From positions 107,836 through 171,835 of the forward strand of contig JABWCQ010000004.1 of the NCBI GenBank assembly GCA_013360195.1: 64,000 nt of DNA. Reading direction: 5' to 3'. Source of the DNA: a bacterium. Its GTDB lineage: Bacteria > Electryoneota > RPQS01. The notes under the pieces were generated by a model. It saw only the letters and a program-made list of their open reading frames with translations, was not told the origin of the DNA and ran no database searches. Shown in pieces: positions 34,466 through 42,369 of the stretch (its first letter is position 1; every line of letters starts with the position of its first letter). Both the position numbers and the translations under genes were made by a program.

Positions 34466-35722
34466 TTAACCGGCTGACACAATTTGCCGATAGAGAAGAT
34501 AAAGCGCATGATGCGCCGCCCTGGTTTTAACCAATTCTCTGCTTCTGCTGCCAACAAGAATCTTGCGAGCAATCGTCTCCTTGTTGCCGGATATGCCAAT
34601 CCACACCGTGCCAACTGGCTTCTCCGCAGTTCCCCCGTCCGGTCCTGCAATCCCGGAAAGACTCACAGCCCAGTCGGCACCCGCATTCCGCAGCGCCCCT
34701 TCCGCCATTTCTCTGACTGTCTGCTCGGAAACTGCCCCATGCGTACTTAGTGTGTTCTCGCCAACACCAAGCAGAGCTTCCTTGGAATTGTTCGAATAAG
34801 TGACGTATCCTCGCGAGAACCACCTCGATGCACCCGGCGTGTCGGTAATCATAGAAGAGAGCAAACCGCCGGTACAGCTCTCAGCTGTGGTCAACCATTG
34901 TGCTCGATTTACAAGTATGTCCCCAATTACTTGTGCAAGGGTATCGCGACCGGTTGCGTATATATGATCTGCAACACGTTCACGGATAAAATGTTCCGCG
35001 AAGGCGATATCCGCCTCGGCTTCTAATTCATCAGTTGCTGTTGAAGTGAGTCGCAGGTCAAGTAGCCCCTGGTGCGGGAGATATGCTAATACAACGCGCC
35101 TTGACAGCAAATCGAGATTTCCAAGCTTTTCAAGCAGCTGCGATTCGCCAATTCCGGCAAGCCTAAGAGTCTTTGCAAAATACTTGGAAGTTGAGAACCG
35201 GCGCTCGATAATAGGTGCAATCTGCTCGTCAAACATTTTCTCCATTTCCGGCGGAACCCCCGGAACGGCAAAAATGAGTCGGCCTTTTCTCTCCAGAAAT
35301 ATCCCCGCTGCCGTGCCTAATGGATTGTCCAGGCGGATTGTTCCACCCAATACCAGAGTCTGGTTCATAGAATGAACTGGCACTTCGCGCCCCAGCTTGC
35401 GGAAAATTTCCTCAACATGTGATCTCTGTTCCGCAGACTCTGTCAAAGGCAACCCGAATAGCTGACCAATCGCATCGCGTGTCAGATCGTCCGGTGTTGG
35501 GCCAAGTCCGCCGGAGAGAATTATCACGTCCGCGCGATTCATGGCGAGACTGATAGCGGCTTGGATTTCAGATAAATCGTCTGCTACGCACGATGACCAC
35601 TTGACCGGAATTCCGCACTCTGCTAATCGCTGCCCCAAAAAAGCGGCATTGCTGTTGACTGTTCTGCCAAGGAGCAGCTCGTCTCCGACGGTGATGAGTT
35701 CGCTTTTTGGTTTGCTTTCCAT
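34466..35722 (-). CDS. cinA: CinA family protein (nicotinamide-nucleotide amidase/ADP-ribose pyrophosphatase)
   Basis: 418 residues with two domains: an N-terminal MoCF-like domain ('ITVGDELLLGRTVNSNAAFLG', 'SGGLGPTPDDLTRDAI') and a C-terminal PncC amidase domain ('TTAESCTGGLLSSMI', 'GAVSEQTVREMAEGA', 'SLSGIAGPDGGTAEKPVGTV'). The family recycles pyridine nucleotides and is often linked to competence and recA. It starts in a TAATG overlap with the pgpA stop. Confidence 0.92.
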   Translation of the reverse strand: MESKPKSELITVGDELLLGRTVNSNAAFLGQRLAECGIPVKWSSCVADDLSEIQAAISLAMNRADVIILSGGLGPTPDDLTRDAIGQLFGLPLTESAEQRSHVEEIFRKLGREVPVHSMNQTLVLGGTIRLDNPLGTAAGIFLERKGRLIFAVPGVPPEMEKMFDEQIAPIIERRFSTSKYFAKTLRLAGIGESQLLEKLGNLDLLSRRVVLAYLPHQGLLDLRLTSTATDELEAEADIAFAEHFIRERVADHIYATGRDTLAQVIGDILVNRAQWLTTAESCTGGLLSSMITDTPGASRWFSRGYVTYSNNSKEALLGVGENTLSTHGAVSEQTVREMAEGALRNAGADWAVSLSGIAGPDGGTAEKPVGTVWIGISGNKETIARKILVGSRSRELVKTRAAHHALYLLYRQIVSAG

Positions 35723-36237
35723 TAGAATGCAGTCAAGAGATTAGGCTGCCAATGATTCAAACCATACAGCACGAGTGCCGCATAGAGGCCGGCTAAGACA
35801 TCATCCATCATGACACCCCAGCCTCGCGGCAATCTCTGCAGTTGATTCGCGCCAAGAATTTTGAAGATGTCAAAGAACCGGAACAGGAAGAACGCCGATG
35901 AGAATCCGATTATTGTGTGCGGAGCGGCCAAGAGAGCAATCCATTGACCGACGAGTTCATCAAAAACTACGGGATCAGGATCGTCTTTCTTTGGGTTCTT
36001 TCGCCGTACTGCCGCGAACTTGCCCGGCGGTGAAACCTCATAACTTTCGATGAACCGGTTGGACAACCAGACTCCGCTCAACGCGAGAATTGCCAGTCCG
36101 ATTCCCATCCACGGTGAGAGAAGCGACGGAAAGAACCATAGCACAAAGCAGACCAGTGCGGATGCAATCGTCGCCGGTGCGATCGGCGAATATCCGGTCC
36201 ACAGCACGGTTGTAACCATAATCTCAAGTCGCGTCAT
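35722..36237 (-). CDS. pgpA: Phosphatidylglycerophosphatase A
   Basis: 171 residues, an integral membrane PgpA with 'GYSPIAPATIAS' near the N-terminus, 'VFDELVGQWIAL' and 'FRFFDIFKILGANQLQRLP' followed by 'GVMMDDVLAG', which carries the conserved acidic residues. It removes phosphate from phosphatidylglycerophosphate to make phosphatidylglycerol. It directly follows pgsA, the preceding step of the same pathway. Confidence 0.9.
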   Translation of the reverse strand: MTRLEIMVTTVLWTGYSPIAPATIASALVCFVLWFFPSLLSPWMGIGLAILALSGVWLSNRFIESYEVSPPGKFAAVRRKNPKKDDPDPVVFDELVGQWIALLAAPHTIIGFSSAFFLFRFFDIFKILGANQLQRLPRGWGVMMDDVLAGLYAALVLYGLNHWQPNLLTAF

Positions 36238-36240
36238 GTA

Positions 36241-36828
36241 TCAGATCGGGCGACCTCGGTGCCGAATCTCTTTGAGCAGTTCCCGGTTTCCATGCAGGTA
36301 TTCGACCAACGTAAAGACCGTGTAAACTGTGACACCCGCCAATATCCACCACACAATCCGTTCAAAGTAAGGCACCGGAGCGAGGCGCAGGTGAATCCAA
36401 TGCAGGGTAAGTATAGTCAAGGAAACAGCTCCCTGCAGAATTCCTTTCCACTTTCCGCTTGTCCTTCTGCCCATTGCAGTACCCGTTAAGGCAGAAAACA
36501 CCCGCAGGTAAGCCACAACCACATCACGATAAACAATTATGGCTACCATCCATGCGGCCGCAAAACCCATCACAAGAAATCCAATAAAATAGGAAATTCT
36601 CGCAATCGTATCGCTCATAGGGTCGAGAAGTTTTCCCACGTCCGATACCTGTTGCTTTGATCGGGCGGCGATGCCGTCGGCCACATCAGTTGCTTCAATG
36701 AGTACCGCAACGGCAAGTGCGAACTCGATTGAATACTTGAACTCGCCAAGATAGGCGATGAGAAAGAGCGGCCCCAACGCGAGTCGGGAGAGAGTCAGTT
36801 GATTGGCAAGATTGAATCCTGGAATCAT
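36241..36828 (-). CDS. pgsA: CDP-alcohol phosphatidyltransferase, probably PgsA
   Basis: 195 residues with several TM helices and the complete CDP-alcohol phosphotransferase signature: D48-x2-D51-G52-x2-A55-R56-x8-G65-x3-D69-x3-D73. The adjacent pgpA makes phosphatidylglycerophosphate synthase the most likely role, using CDP-diacylglycerol and glycerol 3-phosphate. Other members of the family share the motif, so the assignment leans on context. Confidence 0.87.
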   Translation of the reverse strand: MIPGFNLANQLTLSRLALGPLFLIAYLGEFKYSIEFALAVAVLIEATDVADGIAARSKQQVSDVGKLLDPMSDTIARISYFIGFLVMGFAAAWMVAIIVYRDVVVAYLRVFSALTGTAMGRRTSGKWKGILQGAVSLTILTLHWIHLRLAPVPYFERIVWWILAGVTVYTVFTLVEYLHGNRELLKEIRHRGRPI

Positions 36829-36831
36829 GAA

Positions 36832-37437
36832 TCAATTATCCAGTCTTGTCCGTTCTTCCATTGCACGGGCGAGTGTGACTTCATCAACATGCTCAAGCTC
36901 CGCGCCGATTGGCACGCCTCGCGCAAGTCTTGACGCGGCGATGTTTCTACTCTTGAACTCGCGAAGCAAATACAAAGATGTTGCATCGCCGTCCGCGGTC
37001 GGGCTCAATGCCAGCACAACTTCGCGAAACATCTCAGTCGACGTGCGCGCCCAAAGGTCTGTTATTCTAAGTGCATCCGGCCCGACTCCGTCCAATGGAC
37101 TCAGCACTCCGCCAAGCACGTGATACACCCCTCGATACCCCGTGGCTCGCTCCAACCTTAAAATGTCTTGCGGTGATTCCACAATGCAAAGCAATCCCGC
37201 ATCACGCTTGGGGTCCGAACAGATCGTGCATATCTCCAGTTCAGTCAGATTGCCGCATCGTCTGCATAAATGCAATTTCAGTTTCACTTGGATTATTGCA
37301 TCTGCTAACGCGCGAGCTTCAGGCTCTGATTGTTTCAGAATGTGCATTGCCAAACGAAGGGCTGATTTCTTGCCGAGTCCCGGAAGCTTGGCGATTTGGT
37401 CAACAAGCCGTTCTAGTGTCGGCGACATCTGCGACAT
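36832..37437 (-). CDS. recR: Recombination protein RecR
   Basis: 201 residues, the standard length: an N-terminal HhH ('IAKLPGLGKKSALRLAMHIL'), a zinc finger C58/C61/C70/C73 and a Toprim domain ('LLCIVESPQDILRLERATGY', 'GGVLSPLDGVGPD'). It acts with RecO (11376) and RecF in loading RecA at gaps. It starts one base after dnaX ends; ybaB, which usually lies between them, is absent. Confidence 0.95.
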   Translation of the reverse strand: MSQMSPTLERLVDQIAKLPGLGKKSALRLAMHILKQSEPEARALADAIIQVKLKLHLCRRCGNLTELEICTICSDPKRDAGLLCIVESPQDILRLERATGYRGVYHVLGGVLSPLDGVGPDALRITDLWARTSTEMFREVVLALSPTADGDATSLYLLREFKSRNIAASRLARGVPIGAELEHVDEVTLARAMEERTRLDN

Positions 37438-37438
37438 G

Positions 37439-39166
37439 CTATTTCCCTGGCTTATCCATCTTGGGGGTTATGTCTTCGCCGCCGAATTGCGACATCACAC
37501 TTGAAAAGAGATCTCCGGGAGCTTTTGCGCCATTTGTGTCAGACTTCTTGGAGGAACCTGTGACTTCCTTCTCCTGCTGTGGTTCCACAGCCATCGCCGG
37601 ACTGATTTTTACTGTTGCACCCGTCACCGACAAGACCGCCTTTTCGAGTGACGCGGAGTGTGTCTTCAGTGACTCCATATGAAACTTGCCTGGCAGCTTG
37701 GGTCTGACAGTCAGCGTCTGTCCTGACAGGGATACAATCTCCCAATCATTGTGTGCAAATGCCGAGGCCGCGCTGCTAATCTTTTCAAGTGCGTCACAGA
37801 CCGCTGGCCAAGTCGCTCGAAGTTCTTCAAGGTCAAGCGGAGCCGTTCGGGTCTTCATCGATGTGGTCTGTGCCTGCTCGGAACCCGGCACTGATTTTGT
37901 CGCGGCAGCAGCCTGGGAAGACTTCTGCTCCAATGGTCGCTCGGATTGAACCGTCGATGGTCGAACGACTGCGGAGGTCGCGCTTGGGTTCGTTGCTTGT
38001 GTGATGGGCCTTTGTGCAGTTTGGGTCGCAACTTGACCTGACTTGAACTGCTCAAGCAGTTCCTTGATGGAAACTGCCCGATCAAGAGTGACCCATCTGA
38101 GCATCGAGACTTCGAAGCGAGTTCGCGGCGAGACTGACCACTTTATATCGTCTTCAAGAGTTGCCGCCAGCCGAATCAGGCGGAACAGATCTTCAACAGT
38201 TAAACTTCCAATGACAGTCTTCATCGCGGCACATTCATCCTGAGACCTTCCGGGTACCGGTAAGCCCTGCAGGACGAACACTGCATCCGTCCAATAACTT
38301 TGCAGCTCTCTTAACAAAAGGCTATAATCCGTACCTTGCCGTGCTAACAAGTCAAAGTACTGCGGCAAGGCGCTTATGTCCTGATTCGCGACGAGTATCG
38401 TCGCCTGTTCCAGCACAACTGATGAGAGTGTGCCTAAGATCTTTCTCGTCTCTTCAAGAGTAACTTTGTTTGCGCAAAAAGAAACGACTTGATCAAGTAA
38501 TCCCTCTGCGTCCCGGAGCGAGCCGTCGGCAGCGTGGGCAATTTGGAACAATGCCTCTTCTTCGGCATTCCAACCTTCTGCGGCGGCAATCTTGCCTAAG
38601 TGCCGTGATATCTCTACTGGTGAAAGAGGGCGAAAATCAAACCTCTGAACTCTCGAACGCACGGTGCTTGGCACTTTATGTACGTCCGTAGTGGCGAGGA
38701 TGAAAATCACGTGTGACGGCGGTTCTTCGAGTGTCTTCAAAAACGCGTTGAACGCCGGCGTTGTCAACATATGGACTTCGTCGATTATGAAGACCTTTTT
38801 CTGACCCGCGGCAGGCGCTAATCGCGCTGCTTCATTCACGCGCCGGATATCATCTACCTTATTGTATGACGCTCCATCGATTTCGACGACGTCAAGCTCA
38901 CGATCTTCAAGCAGCGCCTTGCAGGTTTCGCACTCGTTGCAGGGCTCAACAGGGTTGAATTGATGAGCCTTTTCACAGTTTATTGCCCGCGCAAGAATCC
39001 TTGCTGTGGACGTCTTGCCCACACCACGAGGACCGGTAAACAGGAAGCCGTGCGCGAGGCGGCCTTGCGCAATGGCGTTCTGCAAAGTTCTGGTGATATG
39101 CTCTTGGCCGACGACATCAGCGAAACGCTGAGGTCTCCATCGACGGGCAAGGACTTGATAGCTCAT
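37439..39166 (-). CDS. dnaX: DNA polymerase III subunit gamma/tau
   Basis: 575 residues. The clamp-loader AAA+ module has Walker A 'GPRGVGKT' (45-52), zinc residues C64/C76/C79/C82, Walker B 'VFIIDEVHM' (Asp129, Glu130) and sensor 1 'ILATTDVHKVP'. A proline/Ser/Thr-rich linker and a short tau-like C-terminal domain follow. It is the core of the clamp loader and holds the replisome together. I did not find a convincing A-rich slippery site at the domain boundary, so a separate gamma form is not predicted. Confidence 0.95.
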   Translation of the reverse strand: MSYQVLARRWRPQRFADVVGQEHITRTLQNAIAQGRLAHGFLFTGPRGVGKTSTARILARAINCEKAHQFNPVEPCNECETCKALLEDRELDVVEIDGASYNKVDDIRRVNEAARLAPAAGQKKVFIIDEVHMLTTPAFNAFLKTLEEPPSHVIFILATTDVHKVPSTVRSRVQRFDFRPLSPVEISRHLGKIAAAEGWNAEEEALFQIAHAADGSLRDAEGLLDQVVSFCANKVTLEETRKILGTLSSVVLEQATILVANQDISALPQYFDLLARQGTDYSLLLRELQSYWTDAVFVLQGLPVPGRSQDECAAMKTVIGSLTVEDLFRLIRLAATLEDDIKWSVSPRTRFEVSMLRWVTLDRAVSIKELLEQFKSGQVATQTAQRPITQATNPSATSAVVRPSTVQSERPLEQKSSQAAAATKSVPGSEQAQTTSMKTRTAPLDLEELRATWPAVCDALEKISSAASAFAHNDWEIVSLSGQTLTVRPKLPGKFHMESLKTHSASLEKAVLSVTGATVKISPAMAVEPQQEKEVTGSSKKSDTNGAKAPGDLFSSVMSQFGGEDITPKMDKPGK

Positions 39167-39237
39167 GAAAAATCGGTGAGAAAACGGGATGCTTGATTTC
39201 GGTGGTCATCAATTGACGGGATGTGCACGCAAACAGG

Positions 39238-39266
39238 AAGTTAGCCCTTTTTTGCCGTAATGTCAA
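39238..39266 (-). promoter_or_regulatory. Sigma70-type promoter of dnaX
   Basis: On the minus strand, TTGACA (39266-39261), a 17-base spacer and TAACTT (39243-39238) lie about 70 bases ahead of the dnaX ATG. The -35 box and spacing are perfect; the -10 box keeps T1, A2 and T6. It probably drives dnaX-recR-pgsA-pgpA-cinA and possibly on to recA. Confidence 0.65.
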
Positions 39267-39343
39267 CGGTTTGGACTGAGAATTTACACAAATGTTCACG
39301 CACAGTATTTTGATAAATATAAACTTACAACTTAACTGTCGCG

Positions 39344-40009
39344 TCATTCATGAATTTGCCTCCCGCTTGGGGCGGATTCACAAACCGCTGCAGCCAAATA
39401 CGTCAACAGTCCGTAGAGTATGAATGTTGCCCCTATCATTTCGCAGGATTCCTCTACGATCACGGCAGACTCGAGAAACTCCGGCCCCAAGTCGCCTCCC
39501 CATAAAGGTGTCGTTTCGGCAGCCAGTACTACCATCCATGTGCCAAGGCCCGACATGAGCCAAACGCTTCCACGACGATACTCCCGGCGAAGCAGCAACA
39601 GCGCACGAACAAAAAACACGAGTGAAACGATGACTAACGGCGAAAGATAGATGACCCATGCGCCGCCGCCGCCGTGCGTCCATACCTCGCCGGTCCTGAT
39701 TGTATGAATAGCTGCTGCAGTCCGTTCATGGAACATGGCCGTTTCCGACATAGAGATACAAAGAAGCAATATACCCAATACTTGAATTGACCACTTTGAA
39801 CTTATTCCGGCGCGCACTATTGACCAACAAAGAAAGGCGCCACCCAACAACTTTGCGCTGCTGTACCAAGTCGTAAAATTGCTTTCAAGCGCGAGACTGA
39901 AAAAGTGATCTACTCCGATGTTTCCTGTCGGAAAGATGTTAAGTGCCGTGATGAAAAGGTCAATCCCAATCAGAACTCCGACAATTACAGAGGACTCACT
40001 CTTTGTCAT
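39344..40009 (-). CDS. Multi-pass membrane protein of unknown function
   Basis: 221 residues with about six hydrophobic segments ('VIVGVLIGIDLFITALNIF', 'LLGGAFLCWSIV', 'VLGILLLCISMSETAMF', 'YLSPLVIVSLVFFVRALLLL', 'GLGTWMVVLAAET', 'FILYGLLTYLAAAV'), so it is predicted to lie in the inner membrane. A conserved-looking His/Glu/Asp set in the loops may bind ions, but I do not recognise the family. The gene is isolated between the SRP RNA and dnaX on the same strand; ATG 40009 is preceded by a GGGAAATCA stretch. The next 240 bases upstream (40010-40250) hold no gene. Confidence 0.6.
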   Translation of the reverse strand: MTKSESSVIVGVLIGIDLFITALNIFPTGNIGVDHFFSLALESNFTTWYSSAKLLGGAFLCWSIVRAGISSKWSIQVLGILLLCISMSETAMFHERTAAAIHTIRTGEVWTHGGGGAWVIYLSPLVIVSLVFFVRALLLLRREYRRGSVWLMSGLGTWMVVLAAETTPLWGGDLGPEFLESAVIVEESCEMIGATFILYGLLTYLAAAVCESAPSGRQIHE

Positions 40010-40251
40010 TGATTTCCCAAGTTTCGTGTCAACGCAAGAATCTAATCTTAGTTACCCACATCTCCTTGTAAAGGCAGGTATAATAACTACTTTCCGAGAT
40101 ACTATACTTACCATAAGAGTCAAGCGAAACATAGCACATTTCTCACGTAATATTCAATGAATTCTGCACTGAAACTACAACTCTTTCTGTCACTTCAAGA
40201 CTAAACAACGTAAATTCTGTCAGTCAGAATGCCCGAAATATGTGCGGCGAG

Positions 40252-40380
<129 letters not shown>

Positions 40381-40401
40381 TAAGGGGAAACAAAACCAGA
40401 G

Positions 40402-40474
40402 TGGAGCAGAGCGGGATCGAACCGCCGACCCCCACGTTGCGAACGTGGTGCTCTCCCAGCTGAGCTACTGCCCC
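40402..40474 (-). tRNA. tRNA-Ala (anticodon CGC)
   Basis: 73 nt on the minus strand. The acceptor GGGGCAG (40474-40468) pairs with CTGCTCC (40409-40403), with discriminator A at 40402. The anticodon stem CCACG/CGTGG encloses TTCGCAA, giving anticodon CGC (plus-strand positions 40439-40441). The T arm contains GGTTCGATCCC. CCA is not encoded. A near-consensus promoter lies just upstream and the SRP RNA gene follows 21 bases downstream, so the two RNAs are probably one transcript. Confidence 0.95.
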
Positions 40475-40485
40475 GAAAGACGGGC

Positions 40486-40514
40486 AATATACGGAGCAAG
40501 TCTTGCATTGTCAA
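40486..40514 (-). promoter_or_regulatory. Strong sigma70-type promoter of tRNA-Ala and SRP RNA
   Basis: On the minus strand, TTGACA (40514-40509), a 17-base spacer and TATATT (40491-40486) stand 11 bases ahead of the tRNA 5' end. Both boxes are near consensus, as expected for stable-RNA genes. Confidence 0.85.
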
Positions 40515-40615
40515 GCGAAAACTCTCCGACAGGCGCACAGAATAACCGGCATTCTCACGACCAAGAAGATTCTTAGATGTATGATAACAATATGTTACAT
40601 GAGGGAAACCAGACG

Positions 40616-42271
40616 ATGACGACTTATATGAAATGTGTTTTACTTCCCGGAGTGATTGTAATTGCTGCGGCAATGTTGCTATCTGGCTCACCAGCGTGGT
40701 CAATGAACCCGGCTGAGGCCGATATCACAATGCCCAACCGCGGACCGGTCGCACTTGATGATGATTGCGGCGATTGTATGATTGACTACACAGGTTTGCG
40801 TTGGTCAGGCACCGGCGGCCAGGGGGGTAGGGGCGTGATTTACTGGCCCGGAGGCTCAACGGGAAACAACTACGGTCAAATGTGTTTCGCAAGTACTTGC
40901 GAATTTGCCGATCCTCTCTATGCTTGGTGCGTTGACCTTTACCACCCGGTTGAGACGTCAAACTACGGAATCGACATTTTTCCCGCGGTCGTTACCGATG
41001 ACTCTTGCCGGAAGACCCAGCTCACTGCAATGGCCTATCTCATGGCCTGGAATTTCCCGACTTCCACCTTCGAAGATGATGCCCTTCAGATCGCTCTTTG
41101 GAAACTTTCGAGCATTCGGGATGGCGGGGACAATGACGGCTTGCCGCACTTCTGTTTTGACACTGGTCGCGGTTATCCCGCCTTCAACGACACTCCGGTC
41201 TATCCTTTCGTAAACACGGTTTATGGATCAAATGTCCCGCGGAACGATTGGGCCAACTCAAGAGTCCTGGAGGCCATCGGAAAAAACGTCATGCTTCCTG
41301 GTGACTCGCTTACCGACACTTGCGAAGGACCGTTTATCGAAGGTGATACCGCGACCGTGACTTTGACATTCTGTGTAGATCGCGGTGAGTTAGCTGGTCT
41401 GGTCAATGACACATGTTCCGAGAACATCAAGTTGAATCTGCTGGTTCAAATCGGTGCAAATGATCCCGAACTCATGACGGTTTACACCGATGCAAACGGC
41501 TGCATAACAATCGACGTCAGGCAGCCGGTTGAGAATCCGCAGCCGGTTTATGTGCGACTTTGCACAAAGTCGTCTTGGCCAGTCGGCTTGACTGGTTGTG
41601 ACGAAGCGACATTTGACGAGAATCAGTGGCTTGTGCTTTCTCTTGATCCGGTTGAAATCTGCTTCCCGTTCGAGTTCCCCGGCGACAAGTGGCTGTCTGT
41701 CGAACTGGCGTCCTTTGACGCGTACACGACAATAGACGGCGTGGATCTTCAGTGGAGTACAGCGTCCGAGTCCAATGCCGAGCGCTGGGAAGTTGAGCGT
41801 TGTCTGACTGGTTCAGACCAGTTTGAGCTGATTGCCCAAATCCCTGCCCAGAACAGTGCCACCGGGGCAACTTACCAATTCGCAGATCGCAACGGCGTGG
41901 CCGGATCGACATATGACTACCGGCTGATTGACATCGATGTCAATGGCACGAGAACCGTTCACCAGAGTATCGCCTCTGCGAGGTTCGGATCGGTATCCGG
42001 AGCAGTCTTGGAGTACAGCCTTGCTGATGCATACCCCAATCCGTTCAATCCGACCACCTCGATTTCGTTCAGCGTTCCTGAGGCAAGTCTGGTCCAATTG
42101 CGGATCTATGATCTGTCGGGGCGCGAGGTGGCGAGCCTTGTCAATGGTATGGTTTCAGCCGGCCAGCATAGTATTGAATGGAATGCCGAAAACCTCCCGT
42201 CGGGAACCTATTTCTACAGTCTTAACGCCGGTAACTTCACTTCCACAAAGAAGCTGATGCTGCTTAAGTAG
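40616..42271 (+). CDS. Secreted thioester-domain-like protein with T9SS-type sorting domain
   Basis: 551 residues from ATG 40616 (GAGGG at 40601-40605 upstream). The signal peptide ends near residue 30. An N-terminal Cys-rich domain holds 'YAWCVDLYHP' (Cys105) and 'DALQIALW' (Gln158), the pair of motifs that in Gram-positive thioester domains form a Cys-Gln intramolecular bond. A beta-rich region with further Cys pairs follows, then a fibronectin-like domain ('LQWSTASESNAERWEVER...YQFADRNG') and a canonical T9SS type A sorting domain ('YPNPFNPTTSISFSVPE...SGTYFYSL'). It is probably a surface or extracellular adhesin-like protein (inference). The frame's first start, 40577, is less likely. Confidence 0.75.
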   Translation: MTTYMKCVLLPGVIVIAAAMLLSGSPAWSMNPAEADITMPNRGPVALDDDCGDCMIDYTGLRWSGTGGQGGRGVIYWPGGSTGNNYGQMCFASTCEFADPLYAWCVDLYHPVETSNYGIDIFPAVVTDDSCRKTQLTAMAYLMAWNFPTSTFEDDALQIALWKLSSIRDGGDNDGLPHFCFDTGRGYPAFNDTPVYPFVNTVYGSNVPRNDWANSRVLEAIGKNVMLPGDSLTDTCEGPFIEGDTATVTLTFCVDRGELAGLVNDTCSENIKLNLLVQIGANDPELMTVYTDANGCITIDVRQPVENPQPVYVRLCTKSSWPVGLTGCDEATFDENQWLVLSLDPVEICFPFEFPGDKWLSVELASFDAYTTIDGVDLQWSTASESNAERWEVERCLTGSDQFELIAQIPAQNSATGATYQFADRNGVAGSTYDYRLIDIDVNGTRTVHQSIASARFGSVSGAVLEYSLADAYPNPFNPTTSISFSVPEASLVQLRIYDLSGREVASLVNGMVSAGQHSIEWNAENLPSGTYFYSLNAGNFTSTKKLMLLK

Positions 42272-42293
42272 TCCGAAAGACAATGAGATTGCA

Positions 42294-42330
42294 GGGCCCC
42301 GTCAATCGTGATGGGGCCTTTGCCTTTTGC
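42294..42330 (+). terminator. Intrinsic terminator after the thioester-like gene
   Basis: GGCCCCGTCA (42295-42304) pairs with TGATGGGGCC (42309-42318), ten pairs with one G-T, around an ATCG loop, followed by TTTGCCTTTTG. It separates the secreted-protein gene from the DUF3857 genes. Confidence 0.88.
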
Positions 42331-42369
42331 GACCTTGCAATTATGGTGAATAAAGCATATTTTCGTGTT

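Noticed and set aside
38790-38810. Possible dnaX frameshift site (AAAAAG in the minus strand)
   Set aside because: The A run is short, in the Walker B region and not at the gamma/tau boundary, with no downstream stop in the shifted frame that would give a gamma-size product.
39117-39347. Small minus-strand open frame upstream of dnaX
   Set aside because: It spans the dnaX promoter and start, and has no recognisable product.
42283-42369. N-terminal extension of the first DUF3857 protein
   Set aside because: It lies in the terminator hairpin of the preceding gene and precedes a clear signal peptide starting at 42370 or 42391.
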